DNA of 61,845 bases, taken from Crocinitomicaceae bacterium (GTDB lineage: Bacteria; Bacteroidota; Bacteroidia; Flavobacteriales_D; Crocinitomicaceae). A model generated the notes under the pieces. It ran no database searches. It had not been told where the DNA came from and worked only from the letters and a program-made list of their open reading frames with translations. How positions within the stretch are numbered: the stretch's first letter is position 1; every line of letters starts with the position of its first letter. The stretch spans positions 1-61,845 of the forward strand of contig JAQXBM010000014.1 in assembly GCA_029252405.1 (NCBI GenBank), written 5' to 3'. Below are positions 40,860-49,769 of the stretch, piece by piece. The position numbers and the translations under genes were made by a program.

Positions 40860-41177
40860 TCAGCATGACGAATTTTAATCAGCACGAATAATTGATAACG
40901 TTTTACCACCAGATAAAGACTTGAAATTCAGTTAATCTCCATTTTAGTCTGATTCTAACCTATTCCATCCAGAATACCTCCTTATGTGCTGATCGAATGA
41001 TAATTTAAATTTAACTGCGTAAATTCTGGTCAATAGTTGTATAAAATACAATATCTGATAAATCCGAAGCCATTTTTTGTCAATGAATCCCTTAAAAAAT
41101 TCGATGAAACATGCCTTTTATTCATTAAACACTTCAAAATTTGGTGTTTGACTCTCACGATGCGTACATTGTGACAG
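40860..41177. other. Intergenic region between fabG and the candidate small RNA
   Basis: A 318-base AT-rich stretch with no convincing gene on either strand. The longest plus-strand reading frame with ATG is 22 codons (41083-41151), unsupported. The right end carries possible promoter elements (TTTG 41140-41143; TACATTGT 41165-41172) for a small RNA. Confidence 0.4.
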
Positions 41178-41243
41178 GTTTAGTTGTAAAAGGTAGGTTA
41201 GGTATGAAAGCAGTGGATTTATCTACTGCTTTCCCTTTTTTAT
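41178..41243 (+). ncRNA. Candidate small RNA with strong terminator
   Basis: A predicted plus-strand transcript of about 65 bases with no gene upstream that could own the terminator. A 12-bp stem (41206-41217 with 41222-41233, one G-T pair, TTTA loop) is followed by CCTTTTTT. Upstream lie TTTG, 21 bases, then TACATTGT, an imperfect -33/-7 pair. Flanking genes are on the minus strand, and on that strand the hairpin has no T tract. The RNA body (TTTAGTTGTAAAAGGTAGG) has no similarity to an RNA family I can name. Confidence 0.35.
41206..41243 (+). terminator. Rho-independent terminator without an upstream gene
   Basis: Stem GAAAGCAGTGGA / TCTACTGCTTTC with a four-base loop and a CCTTTTTT tail on the plus strand. 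It is oriented against both neighbouring genes. Confidence 0.8.
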
Positions 41244-41259
41244 AAAAGATCTGATTTCA

Positions 41260-42990
41260 TTAATTGAAGAAGCTCCAAGCTAACCCCAACCGAATTCGCT
41301 GTCCAGCGATAGGATATCCAACATATTCAGACAATGTTTTCTGGTTCCAGAAGTAACCAATGTTCTCGTATCGAACGAAGAATCGGAATGTACTTATCTC
41401 GATTGTTGTGAAGAAATGCGCATTCGCCATGCCTTGAGTTGCTGTGGCAGTAGAATTCCATGTGTAAGCATCCATAGATGGAACAAACGTTCTTGGTTGA
41501 AAGGATGACATGTACGATCCATCTACACCAACAAGGAGCAACAACTTCTTCGCTTTGAAGATCCTCGATTTAAAATATACTCTAGCATTTGCCTGTAATT
41601 GGGGCAAATAGGAATTCGCTTCAATCGAATAGATAACTCTCGGATGAAAATGGAATTTTCCAGCTTGAAATTGACCAAAAGCTCCAATCTGCAAAGCATT
41701 CAGTGATCCAGTTTGATTCCATATCGTATCTTCAAATAAGTATGCATTTCGGATCGCCAAGGAATTGAGCGAGGCTCCAACCATCATTGTGTCCTTTTTG
41801 AAATGGTAAGCAAACCTCCCTCCTAGCTGCAATCTGTCTTCTAGGTTGATTTCATCCAATTTGAATGAATAATTGTTCGCGAAATAACTCCGTTGATATG
41901 GTAAAGGAGGAAGACGATTAATTGATAGGTTTCCAGACACATCCCATTTTCCCGCCTGAAAATGCACACTCGCTTTTTCACTCAGCGCTCCAAAACCACC
42001 AATAATATTCTGTTTGAACTTATTTCTGAGGATGATTGGTCCAAAATCCCAACGAAGATCTGAAGCAATATCAATTTCTGTTGTGTCGAAATCGTTTCCG
42101 AGATTTAAGTTCGACCAGTAGGTATGTCCAATTTTGAAATCGAGGTATTTGTTTCCTCGAACGAAGAAAGCTCCGGCTGAATTTTGAATACGAGCTAGGT
42201 TCACGCGATCATAAGTCGTTGAAGTATCAATATTGATTTGATTGTAAATTCCGTCCAGCGTATCGATTTCGTGGTACGCTCGGTATTTGATGTCGTATTG
42301 ATGTTTTGTAAGTATCCCAATGCGATTCTCTAGGCCCGAATTAAAATGAAAGTAGTTGGTCAGTACTGCGTTTCCGTAGGTATTCTTTGCCGCAGCGTTG
42401 GATTTGTTTACAGGAACGAATTCCAACCCAAATTGATCGATAATTCCTTCCTCCCCGGCGATGATTCCTCCATTGTGATCCAGCGAATCGGTGAAATAGT
42501 TCCCATTCAATTGCATGGTGTACCAACTCGACTTCCACTCTAGTCCAAGATTTACTTTGCTGGATCGAAATGTCGAGCTTCGAAGAAATCCGTTTCCGAT
42601 ATTCCCCGCGAAATCTACGTTTAGTAAAAGACTATCAGTAAATGACTGAACATACTCCGCTCGAATGAATTGTGTTCCTTGGCCTCCAAATGAATAGGCA
42701 AAACCGATAAATGGTAATCCAGAAAATTTAAGTGGGTGATCTACAACTTGCTGATTAAAGCGATATCCTCCAAAATCATTATTCAAACGACGAATAGAGA
42801 AACCTTCATTACTGAGTATACCAAGTCCACCATCAAAGGTTGTGGGCAAAACTCCAGACGCAGCATCGGTAGAATCAATGCTACCAAGTATTCGGTCTTC
42901 AATCGATAGGGTATCGAACTCATAGGTATATTGCCCAAAAGACATCGTCCAATTGGCAATAAACAATACGAGAAGAACCTGTTTCAACAT
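41260..42990 (-). CDS. Putative outer-membrane porin
   Basis: A 576-residue outer-membrane beta-barrel of the Bacteroidota putative porin type. It has a signal peptide (residues 1-19, ending SFGQ) and, near the N-terminus, IRRLNNDFGGYRFNQQVVDH, a segment typical of these porins. The remainder is a series of alternating amphipathic strands with aromatic ends, and the chain finishes with GQRIRLGLAWSFF, ending in an aromatic residue next to the terminal Asn (SFFN). It likely allows diffusion of small solutes. It is monocistronic, about 50 bases from the convergently placed small-RNA terminator, and follows the rpsT terminator. Confidence 0.8.
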   Translation of the reverse strand: MLKQVLLVLFIANWTMSFGQYTYEFDTLSIEDRILGSIDSTDAASGVLPTTFDGGLGILSNEGFSIRRLNNDFGGYRFNQQVVDHPLKFSGLPFIGFAYSFGGQGTQFIRAEYVQSFTDSLLLNVDFAGNIGNGFLRSSTFRSSKVNLGLEWKSSWYTMQLNGNYFTDSLDHNGGIIAGEEGIIDQFGLEFVPVNKSNAAAKNTYGNAVLTNYFHFNSGLENRIGILTKHQYDIKYRAYHEIDTLDGIYNQINIDTSTTYDRVNLARIQNSAGAFFVRGNKYLDFKIGHTYWSNLNLGNDFDTTEIDIASDLRWDFGPIILRNKFKQNIIGGFGALSEKASVHFQAGKWDVSGNLSINRLPPLPYQRSYFANNYSFKLDEINLEDRLQLGGRFAYHFKKDTMMVGASLNSLAIRNAYLFEDTIWNQTGSLNALQIGAFGQFQAGKFHFHPRVIYSIEANSYLPQLQANARVYFKSRIFKAKKLLLLVGVDGSYMSSFQPRTFVPSMDAYTWNSTATATQGMANAHFFTTIEISTFRFFVRYENIGYFWNQKTLSEYVGYPIAGQRIRLGLAWSFFN

Positions 42991-43020
42991 GTATTTGGTA
43001 AAGGTAAAACTAAAGTTATA

Positions 43021-43060
43021 AAAAAAGGGACGTAGCCGATGTGAGTCGGTACGTCCCTTT
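43021..43060 (-). terminator. Terminator of the tRNA-rpsT unit
   Basis: GGGACGT (43027-43033) pairs with ACGTCCC (43051-43057), with an inner GCCGAT/GTCGGT stem and a GTGA loop. On the minus strand it is followed by at least six T residues. It is 22 bases after the rpsT stop. Confidence 0.85.
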
Positions 43061-43081
43061 AACTTCTTTTAAGAGGCTTTA

Positions 43082-43333
43082 TTATAGGTTATTCACCTTC
43101 ACTTGCAAACCTGATTTCAAGTTCGCAGCTTTGTTTTTGTGGATAACGTTTCTTTTCGCCAATTTGTCGATCATGCTGAATACAGAAGGAATCAACTTAG
43201 TAGCTTCAGCTTTTTTCTCAACTTCACGAAGTCCGCGGATAGCGTTACGTGTAGTTTTGTGCTGGTACTTGTTACGAAGTCTTTTCGCTTCGTTTGATCT
43301 AATTCTCTTCAATGCTGACTTATGATTCGCCAT
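43082..43333 (-). CDS. rpsT: 30S ribosomal protein S20
   Basis: An 83-residue, very basic ribosomal protein with the family N-terminus [20 protein letters not shown] and the conserved [29 protein letters not shown]-type helix ending in LKSGL. It binds 16S rRNA near the 5' domain. The gene lies 38 bases downstream of two tRNA-Glu genes on the same strand with no terminator between, so it is probably processed from a common tRNA-tRNA-rpsT transcript. Confidence 0.95.
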   Translation of the reverse strand: MANHKSALKRIRSNEAKRLRNKYQHKTTRNAIRGLREVEKKAEATKLIPSVFSMIDKLAKRNVIHKNKAANLKSGLQVKVNNL

Positions 43334-43371
43334 TTTTTTCTTTTTTTATTTTCTTTTTACTCTAAGTATTG

Positions 43372-43443
43372 CAGCCCATAGGAGAATCGAACTCCTGTTT
43401 CCAGGATGAAAACCTGGCGTCCTAACCACTAGACGAATGGGCC
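43372..43443 (-). tRNA. tRNA-Glu (anticodon TTC), copy 1
   Basis: A 72-base tRNA. The acceptor stem GGCCCAT pairs with ATGGGCT (first pair G-T), the anticodon arm CCAGG-TTTTCAT-CCTGG has anticodon TTC, and the T arm is AGGAG-TTCGATT-CTCCT. The 3' CCA is not encoded. It is identical to the second copy at 43512-43583. Confidence 0.95.
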
Positions 43444-43511
43444 ATTTACAGTGTGAGTCTTGAGAGCGAGAGCGATTTACGCACTATTCACTCATACTCA
43501 CTCTGAGGTTG

Positions 43512-43583
43512 CAGCCCATAGGAGAATCGAACTCCTGTTTCCAGGATGAAAACCTGGCGTCCTAACCACTAGACGAATGGGCC
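43512..43583 (-). tRNA. tRNA-Glu (anticodon TTC), copy 2
   Basis: A 72-base tRNA-Glu identical in all positions to the copy at 43372-43443, 68 bases upstream of it in transcript order. It is the first transcribed of the two. A promoter (TTG-N20-TATATTTG) lies about 40 bases upstream. Confidence 0.95.
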
Positions 43584-43622
43584 AACTAAAATTTCAATTC
43601 CCGCGTGTTATTTTTGGGAGTG

Positions 43623-43653
43623 CAAATATAAAGTGAATTTCTTTAATCATCAA
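43623..43653 (-). promoter_or_regulatory. Promoter of the tRNA-Glu/rpsT unit
   Basis: The minus strand has TTG (43651-43653) and TATATTTG (43623-43630) with 20 bases between. The predicted start is about 33 bases upstream of the first tRNA. Confidence 0.55.
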
Positions 43654-43709
43654 CACGGAATGCAATTATTTTCATAGAAAAATAAGTGCTTGTTTTCAAC
43701 GATGAGACG

Positions 43710-44399
43710 TTAATAAACGTTTTTCTCGTCAGCGCTAAACTTGAAACCTAATCGCTTTCCTGTCGCTACTTGTAGATCTGAGCTGATCATTTGAATCTGT
43801 CCAACAGAAACTTGCTGCACAAGGTCGTATGGCGGTGTAATTAGGTCAAATTCAATAGCATAAGCCATAGATACTTGTAAGATATGACGAACGATATCAT
43901 CATTCATTTTGCTGTTTGCGAGGTCTCTGAACAAGAATCCAAGTTGTCCTTTCCCTTCCACCATGAAGCGTTCTTCGTGGTTTAAATAGATGCGTCCAAT
44001 CAAATATCCCGCGTCATTCATTCTATTTTGCTCGAATGATTCTGCTAAGAAATTGTAGATATTGATCATCCCAAAGTATCCATTGGCACCATTTTGTTCC
44101 AAATATGGCGTCTTCCAAAGCGGATTCTCTTCCGGAAGTCTGAATACGTTTCTGTGTAATTGGAATACAAGAACATCACTTCCTATCGCAACGCGAAATT
44201 CGTGCTTTCCTTTATCTTCCATTTTCAAACGGACACGCGAATCATCAACAGTTTTTTTCAAATTTTGAAGCTCATCTTGCATGATCAACTTAAAATGATC
44301 GAAAATTGTTTCAGCATAATCGGCAATATCTTGCTTCATTGCTGCTTTATTCAAAAGTAAATCAATTACTCCATCGCGAACTGTGTTTTTCTCTTCCAT
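43710..44399 (-). CDS. Unrecognised protein abutting proS
   Basis: A 229-residue soluble protein with no signal peptide or membrane helix. The N-terminal half is helical and acidic (IADYAETIFDHFKLIMQDEL); the centre has FRVAIGSDVLVFQLHRNVFRLPEENPL-like beta segments with GYFGMINIYNFLAESFEQNR; the C-terminal part ends in GKRLGFKFSADEKNVY. I do not recognise a family, although the composition looks like a conserved cytoplasmic protein. Its ATG follows the stop codon of proS with no gap, so the two are co-transcribed and coupled; no link to prolyl-tRNA synthesis is evident. Confidence 0.65.
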   Translation of the reverse strand: MEEKNTVRDGVIDLLLNKAAMKQDIADYAETIFDHFKLIMQDELQNLKKTVDDSRVRLKMEDKGKHEFRVAIGSDVLVFQLHRNVFRLPEENPLWKTPYLEQNGANGYFGMINIYNFLAESFEQNRMNDAGYLIGRIYLNHEERFMVEGKGQLGFLFRDLANSKMNDDIVRHILQVSMAYAIEFDLITPPYDLVQQVSVGQIQMISSDLQVATGKRLGFKFSADEKNVY

Positions 44400-45878
44400 C
44401 TAGTATGCTTTAGCAAAGATTACACGACCTGCTGATGGTTTTCCTGTCACCATACACTTTCCTTCTTCCTCATCTCTATCGAGTGGGATGCATCGAATTG
44501 TAGCTTTCGTATCTTGTTTAATCTTTTCTTCTGTTTCCTCAGTTCCGTCCCAGTGTGCAAGGAAGAATCCTCCTTTGCTTTCTAGTTCCTTTTTGAAATC
44601 ATCGTAAGAATCAACCACGTGTGTGCGTTCTGTTCTGAAGGCATTTGCTCGGTCGTAAAGGTTCGTTTGAATTTCCTTGAGCAAGTTTTCGATTACATCT
44701 TCCACTCCTTCAAAAGTCATTACTTCCTTCGTCTTCTCATCACGACGCGCGACTTCAATGTTACCTGCTTCAAAATCGCGCATTCCCATTGCTAAACGCA
44801 CTGGAACACCTTTCGCCTCGTATTCTGCGAACTTCCAACCTGGACGGCGGTTATCGTCATCATCGTATTTGAAGGAGATTCCTCTTTCTTTCAATTTCGC
44901 TCCAAGCTCATTGAATCGTTCAGAAATCTTCGCCAAATCTTCTTCCGACTTGTAAATTGGAACAGCAGCCACTTGAATTGGCGCCAAGTTTGGAGGAAGT
45001 ACTAGTCCTTCGTCATCAGAGTGCGTCATGATTAACGCTCCCATCAATCTCGTTGAAACTCCCCAAGAAGTAGCCCACACGTAATCACGTTTACCATCTT
45101 TGGCTGCAAACTTTACATCGAATGCTTTCGCGAAATTTTGTCCCAAGAAGTGAGATGTTCCAGCTTGAAGCGCCTTTCCATCTTGCATCATTGCTTCAAT
45201 CGTGTACGTTTCATCTGCACCGGCAAATCGCTCACTATCTGACTTCAAGCCTTTAATTACAGGCATCGCCATGTATTCTTCAGCGAACTGAGCGTAAACT
45301 CTGTTCATCAATTCAGTTTCTTCAATCGCTTCTTCTTTCGTAGCGTGAGCCGTATGCCCTTCTTGCCACAAAAACTCAGCGGTTCTCAGGAATAATCGTG
45401 TTCTCATCTCCCAACGAACAACATTCGCCCATTGGTTGATTAAGATTGGTAAATCTCTGTAAGATTGAATCCAACTTTTATATGTATTCCAGATAATCGC
45501 TTCAGAAGTTGGACGAACCACTAACTCCTCTTCCAGCTTTGCTTCTGGATCAACGATCAATTTTGTCTTATCATTTGGATCTGTTTTCAAACGGTGGTGA
45601 GTAACTACCGCACATTCTTTGGCAAATCCTTCAGCATTCTTTTCTTCAGCTTCAAACAAGCTCTTGGGCACAAACAAAGGGAAATACGCATTCTGGTGTC
45701 CAGTTTCTTTGAACATTGTATCCAATTGCGCTTGTATTTTCTCCCAAATAGCAAAACCATACGGTTTAATCACCATGCAACCGCGAACCCCTGAGTTTTC
45801 AGCTAGATCAGCTCGTGCAATAGTTTCATTGTACCATTTAGAATAATCCTCTTCTCGCTTCGTATATTTTTGAGCCAT
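44400..45878 (-). CDS. proS: Prolyl-tRNA synthetase, archaeal/eukaryotic type
   Basis: A 492-residue class II aminoacyl-tRNA synthetase that charges tRNA-Pro. Recognisable parts: [43 protein letters not shown] (motif 2 loop), and [18 protein letters not shown], followed by the anticodon-binding domain and a C-terminal domain ending in VIFAKAY. The absence of the INS editing insertion and this C-terminal end are typical of the eukaryotic/archaeal (type 3) form used by many Bacteroidota. A -7 box (TATCTTTG) lies 29 bases upstream. The unknown 229-residue gene follows without a gap. Confidence 0.95.
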   Translation of the reverse strand: MAQKYTKREEDYSKWYNETIARADLAENSGVRGCMVIKPYGFAIWEKIQAQLDTMFKETGHQNAYFPLFVPKSLFEAEEKNAEGFAKECAVVTHHRLKTDPNDKTKLIVDPEAKLEEELVVRPTSEAIIWNTYKSWIQSYRDLPILINQWANVVRWEMRTRLFLRTAEFLWQEGHTAHATKEEAIEETELMNRVYAQFAEEYMAMPVIKGLKSDSERFAGADETYTIEAMMQDGKALQAGTSHFLGQNFAKAFDVKFAAKDGKRDYVWATSWGVSTRLMGALIMTHSDDEGLVLPPNLAPIQVAAVPIYKSEEDLAKISERFNELGAKLKERGISFKYDDDDNRRPGWKFAEYEAKGVPVRLAMGMRDFEAGNIEVARRDEKTKEVMTFEGVEDVIENLLKEIQTNLYDRANAFRTERTHVVDSYDDFKKELESKGGFFLAHWDGTEETEEKIKQDTKATIRCIPLDRDEEEGKCMVTGKPSAGRVIFAKAY

Positions 45879-45907
45879 ATTCTCGTTATCAGTTAATTTA
45901 AGAGGAA

Positions 45908-45915
45908 CAAAGATA
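45908..45915 (-). promoter_or_regulatory. -7 promoter box for proS
   Basis: The minus strand reads TATCTTTG, a perfect TAnnTTTG match, giving a leader of about 25 bases. No -33 element is clear. Confidence 0.5.
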
Positions 45916-45948
45916 GGAAATTCGGGTAGTTTGCAGAGCTTTGAAACG

Positions 45949-45989
45949 AAAAAAGGGAGGCACCGATTGCTATCGGTTAAACCTCCCTT
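45949..45989 (-). terminator. Terminator of the PKD-domain protein gene
   Basis: AAGGGAGG (45953-45960) pairs with CCTCCCTT (45982-45989), with an inner ACCGAT/ATCGGT stem. On the minus strand a run of T residues follows. It is 22 bases past the stop codon at 46012. Confidence 0.85.
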
Positions 45990-46011
45990 ATTCAGTCTAT
46001 TTTTAAAGTGC

Positions 46012-47952
46012 TTATTTCACTACTTCCAAACGAATTGTCTGAATCATATCATCCGCGAAGCGAATAGATAAGAAGTACGTTCCATTTGCAAATTGAGCAG
46101 CATTAATTGTCGCTTCATTTCCTGACAACTCTCCAGTGTAAATCAACTTTCCAGAAAGATCAGTAATGTACGCTGTTTCCATTTCTGCAGAAGCTTCAAT
46201 TGAGAAGATTCCATTCGATGGATTTGGATAAACAGCAACATCAGCAAGAGACAATTCGTTGATGCCAACAGTTGTATTAACTACAGCCGTGAAGGAATTC
46301 GTACCACATGAATCAGTAATTGTAAGTACAACCGTGTAATCACCTCCTGAAGCATACGTATGCGTTGGATTCTCTGTAGCATCTGTATTGCTGTCACCGA
46401 AATCCCAAGAATAAGTTACCGTTCCAGTAGTTGTTGATGTATTCGTGAAATCAAATGTTCCTGACCCTGCTGGGTTTTCAACTGAAGTAAATCCAGCGAT
46501 TGGGTTCACACAAGTAGTAATCGTTACAGTTTGACATGTAGAATCAATCCCACATGAATCTGCTACTGTTAAACATACCGTGTAGTTTCCATCTGCAGTG
46601 TACGTGTGTGAAGGGTTCATCATTGTAGATGTGTTACCATCTCCAAAATCCCAAAGGTAAGTTGTTGTCCCTGTAGTCGTTGATCCTTCCGTGAAAGACG
46701 CTGTCGATCCAGTTGTAGACGATGTAAACGCTGGTATTGGATTTGAACATGACGTTACAACTACTGTATCGCAAAAAGTGTTTGCTCCACAACCATCTGT
46801 CACTACTAGACAAACAACATATGATCCTGCTGCTAAGTAAGTGTGAGCTGGATCTGATAATGTCGAATTGTTTCCATCACCAAAATCCCAAATGTACGTT
46901 GCACCTCCTCCAGTCGTAGAAGTATTCGTGAATGCAGAGCTTAATCCTGATTCCACAGATGTGAAACTCGCTGTTGGCGCTCCACCTAGAGTTACCGTTG
47001 TGTCAGTGAAACAGTTAGTTGTCCAACCGTAGATCGTATCTGTAAGTGTTACTGTGTAAGCCCCTGCTGAAGCGTACGTATGCGTAGCATCAATTAAGTT
47101 CTCCGTTGGAGAAGCATCTCCGTAGTTCCATGTGTATGAGAATTCAGGAATGGCTTGAAAGGCTGCAACATTATACATGCGGTGCTCAGTAACTGGTGAT
47201 GAACCATTTGTGAAGTTCAAGGTCAGACCTGTAGAGAAACATGGATCATCAACCAAGAAGCTGGCTGTCAAAGCATAACTTGTATGAGGTTCAAATAGAC
47301 AATCTGCATCGAATGTGCTACCCCCTACATTTACGTCGTAAGAGCGCAACCAGTTTGGACCAATTTGCACACTTGACAACCATTCTTGAAGTCCGTCGGC
47401 AGCAGTCCAGCTGTTAAAGACCATAGACATTGGAGTTGGCGTGTTATTTGAAACAACAACAACATAAGGACCTGTAACCGTAACTGGCGTTAAGAAGTTT
47501 GCATGTTTTCTAAGTACGTCCAACGTACCTGGTGCAAATGTCGTATCGACAACAGTAGTTGCAGTTGCTAATGCAGCGCCAGTTGGTGTTGAATCCAAGG
47601 CAGCAGCAAAAACCTGAACTGTTACGTTCATAGTAATACCTCCTGTTACATCAGGCTTCCAAGCGTAAAAGCTTACTCCAGATACAGTAATAGCTTGAGG
47701 AGCATCAAAGTACTGCCCAACTGCACCAGCAGAGGTAGCATTGTTAATGTTTAGCGCCTCCAAGCCAGTAGCTTTGGCCAAAGCGTATCCGTTTGTATCT
47801 GGACCACAAGTGGTAGTTTTAAGTAAAGGATCAGTCCCATCGAATGCGGCCGCATTTGTTGGGAATTTGATAGTAGCATCGACACTTTCCAGTGTTTGTG
47901 CTGCAACACTTCCTGCAATAAATACAGTAAGGGCTAGTAGAAGTCGTTTCAT
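46012..47952 (-). CDS. Secreted multi-PKD protein with T9SS sorting domain
   Basis: A 646-residue exported protein. A signal peptide (1-19, SVAAQ) is followed by a beta-rich region (to about 270) and four PKD-like repeats, each with a W-(N/D)-(Y/F)-GD core and a THTY or AHTY segment, then a C-terminal T9SS sorting domain ([34 protein letters not shown], terminal RLEVVK). PKD domains typically mediate extracellular protein or polysaccharide contacts. The frame extends 41 codons upstream, but the ATG at 47952 gives the signal peptide and lies 21 bases from a perfect -7 box. It probably forms a surface or secreted adhesin-like or structural protein. Confidence 0.9.
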   Translation of the reverse strand: MKRLLLALTVFIAGSVAAQTLESVDATIKFPTNAAAFDGTDPLLKTTTCGPDTNGYALAKATGLEALNINNATSAGAVGQYFDAPQAITVSGVSFYAWKPDVTGGITMNVTVQVFAAALDSTPTGAALATATTVVDTTFAPGTLDVLRKHANFLTPVTVTGPYVVVVSNNTPTPMSMVFNSWTAADGLQEWLSSVQIGPNWLRSYDVNVGGSTFDADCLFEPHTSYALTASFLVDDPCFSTGLTLNFTNGSSPVTEHRMYNVAAFQAIPEFSYTWNYGDASPTENLIDATHTYASAGAYTVTLTDTIYGWTTNCFTDTTVTLGGAPTASFTSVESGLSSAFTNTSTTGGGATYIWDFGDGNNSTLSDPAHTYLAAGSYVVCLVVTDGCGANTFCDTVVVTSCSNPIPAFTSSTTGSTASFTEGSTTTGTTTYLWDFGDGNTSTMMNPSHTYTADGNYTVCLTVADSCGIDSTCQTVTITTCVNPIAGFTSVENPAGSGTFDFTNTSTTTGTVTYSWDFGDSNTDATENPTHTYASGGDYTVVLTITDSCGTNSFTAVVNTTVGINELSLADVAVYPNPSNGIFSIEASAEMETAYITDLSGKLIYTGELSGNEATINAAQFANGTYFLSIRFADDMIQTIRLEVVK

Positions 47953-47973
47953 ATTTTTGGTTATTAGTTTACT

Positions 47974-47981
47974 CAAAGGTA
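47974..47981 (-). promoter_or_regulatory. -7 promoter box for the PKD/T9SS gene
   Basis: The minus strand reads TACCTTTG, a perfect TAnnTTTG match, 21 bases upstream of the ATG at 47952. It also rules out the longer upstream reading-frame start. Confidence 0.5.
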
Positions 47982-48011
47982 ATGCGAAAAAACCAAATAC
48001 GAAAAAATGAT

Positions 48012-49541
48012 TTACGTGCTTTGACTGCCAACCGCTTCCGCGAAAGAAACTTTGTTTAGTTTGCTGTAAATCCACGCCGAAACGTTAAAGTATTCCAAAA
48101 TGGCGCGTTCATTGTGATCCTTGAGCAGCTCCGAGATTTCCTCGTTCATCTTTTCAAAAATCTCCAATTGATTAACACTTGTATGCGTTTTTGCCAATTT
48201 TCGAATGTGCTTAATGCACGTATTCTCGATTTGATAATCTCTTTCGTGCTTACTCAGGTATCTGTTTGTTGATTTCACTACGTAATCCAAGAAATCGTAG
48301 TTCTCTAATTCATAATGAATTACGAGGTTGAACAAGCGCGCAAAACTGTAAATATCCTGACGTAAATTCTGCTCGTTATCATTCAATACTTCATTCAAAT
48401 ATTGCAATGCTTTCTTGTATTCGCCAATCCCGAAATAGCTGTACGCCTTATTATATGTAAGAACAAGTTCCATTTCCTTGGAGATCTTCTCTCCATAGGC
48501 AGCTTGCTCTTTTTCAATTACCGGAATCATTTCCACACATTTCTGGAATTCTCCTTTAGAGTGGAATAAGATTAGTTCTTGACTCGAGATGTTTCCAAAA
48601 ATACGAACAGAGATATCTACGGAGTTGAAGCCCTTCTTGCCGGAGAGTACACGGATGTCGTTAATCAGCTGCTCGGCCATGTCGAATTCGCTGCTGTCGA
48701 TGTAACATCTTAATAGGTGAAAAAGTGTCATCACATAACGCTGCCCAGAATCCAGTTTGATCAATGGATTGTTATCCAATATTTCCCTTGTTCGGTTGAA
48801 GAACTGGAAACTATCATCGTAATTTCTGTTCGTTGCCGCACAAAGACCTTTTATATAGTAACAAATTGATGCCGCTTTTGTGGATAAGGCCGTATTCTTC
48901 CCTTTAATCAAATGGTAATCGGCTATTTCCTTCACCATATCGCGTTCTCTTGCATTACGCGTAAATCCACCACTTCTAAAAATCAAGTTAATTTTTGAGT
49001 AGATAATCGTGTATTCAGCAAGGTTTCTGAGTTTGGCGATGACCATTTCCTCTTCGGCGACTAGTTTGTCCAAATCTGTTGAAAACTCTCCAGATTCATA
49101 CGCAGATTCTAACAAACGTTTCTCCCAACTAATCAATTCGAACCAATAATAGAACTTCTCGTACTTTTCAGCAGTTGATTTCGCTCTGACAACAAATTTT
49201 GCGCACTCCTTGTACAAAGCTTTGTTGTACAAGATTTCCACATTTTTAATTTCCTGTTTGAGGGTGCTGTTAACCGATTGCTCGCTGTAATATGCCCGAA
49301 GACTCTTGAGAATAAGTTTGTACAAGTGATTTTTCTCTGATGGAAGATGCTTTATAAACGTCTCTCCACTGAATTCACTTTTGAGTTCTTGCTCGTCGTA
49401 TTGATTTTGCTTCTCAATAAAATCGAAAATTTTCAAGTAATTCTTATCCCCTGACTGCAAGGAAGAAGACAGTTTAAAAAAGCGTTTTTCAGACTTTGTC
49501 AGTGATTTAATAAGCTTAAATAATTCCGTAGACGGCTTCAT
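48012..49541 (-). CDS. TPR-like helical protein, unknown function
   Basis: A 509-residue helical protein of the solenoid type. It begins MKPSTELFKLIKSLTKSEKRFFKL and has many short amphipathic helix pairs with tetratricopeptide-like residues, for example KAYSYFGIGEYKKALQYLNE (about 360-380). No signal peptide. I have seen such Bacteroidota proteins called tetratricopeptide-like, but no family is fixed. It is transcribed on its own strand between the glucosaminidase gene and the PKD gene; the T9SS gene promoter lies 31 bases beyond its stop. A role in protein-protein interaction is likely, the partner is unknown. Confidence 0.6.
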   Translation of the reverse strand: MKPSTELFKLIKSLTKSEKRFFKLSSSLQSGDKNYLKIFDFIEKQNQYDEQELKSEFSGETFIKHLPSEKNHLYKLILKSLRAYYSEQSVNSTLKQEIKNVEILYNKALYKECAKFVVRAKSTAEKYEKFYYWFELISWEKRLLESAYESGEFSTDLDKLVAEEEMVIAKLRNLAEYTIIYSKINLIFRSGGFTRNARERDMVKEIADYHLIKGKNTALSTKAASICYYIKGLCAATNRNYDDSFQFFNRTREILDNNPLIKLDSGQRYVMTLFHLLRCYIDSSEFDMAEQLINDIRVLSGKKGFNSVDISVRIFGNISSQELILFHSKGEFQKCVEMIPVIEKEQAAYGEKISKEMELVLTYNKAYSYFGIGEYKKALQYLNEVLNDNEQNLRQDIYSFARLFNLVIHYELENYDFLDYVVKSTNRYLSKHERDYQIENTCIKHIRKLAKTHTSVNQLEIFEKMNEEISELLKDHNERAILEYFNVSAWIYSKLNKVSFAEAVGSQST

Positions 49542-49704
49542 AAACGAGGTGTTTTAAAGATGCAATGCCGCCTAAATTACACATTAAGAATGAAATAATA
49601 AAGTGTTAATTATCAACAATTCAAATTATACAAATTCGTTATAGTAGAAGCGTTCAGAGCAAAGTCCTTGAACTCCTAATACTCAAAGGGAATGTTGAAA
49701 ATAC

Positions 49705-49730
49705 AAGAAAGGCCTTGGTTTCCCAAAGCC
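49705..49730 (-). terminator. Likely terminator of the glucosaminidase gene
   Basis: GGCCTTGG (49711-49718) pairs, with one G-T pair, with CCAAAGCC (49723-49730) around a four-base loop. On the minus strand it is followed by TTTCTT. It is 40 bases beyond the stop at 49770. Confidence 0.5.
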
Positions 49731-49769
49731 CTTCGCAAACAACAACAAACTAAAACCATCCGTATTATT

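Noticed and set aside
41083-41151. 22-codon plus-strand frame in the fabG-porin gap
   Set aside because: Too short, no ribosome site or conservation evidence, and it overlaps the possible small-RNA promoter.
46340-47160. Repeated DNA segments that might be a tandem repeat or CRISPR-like array
   Set aside because: They code for the PKD repeats of the T9SS protein; no direct-repeat-and-spacer structure is present.
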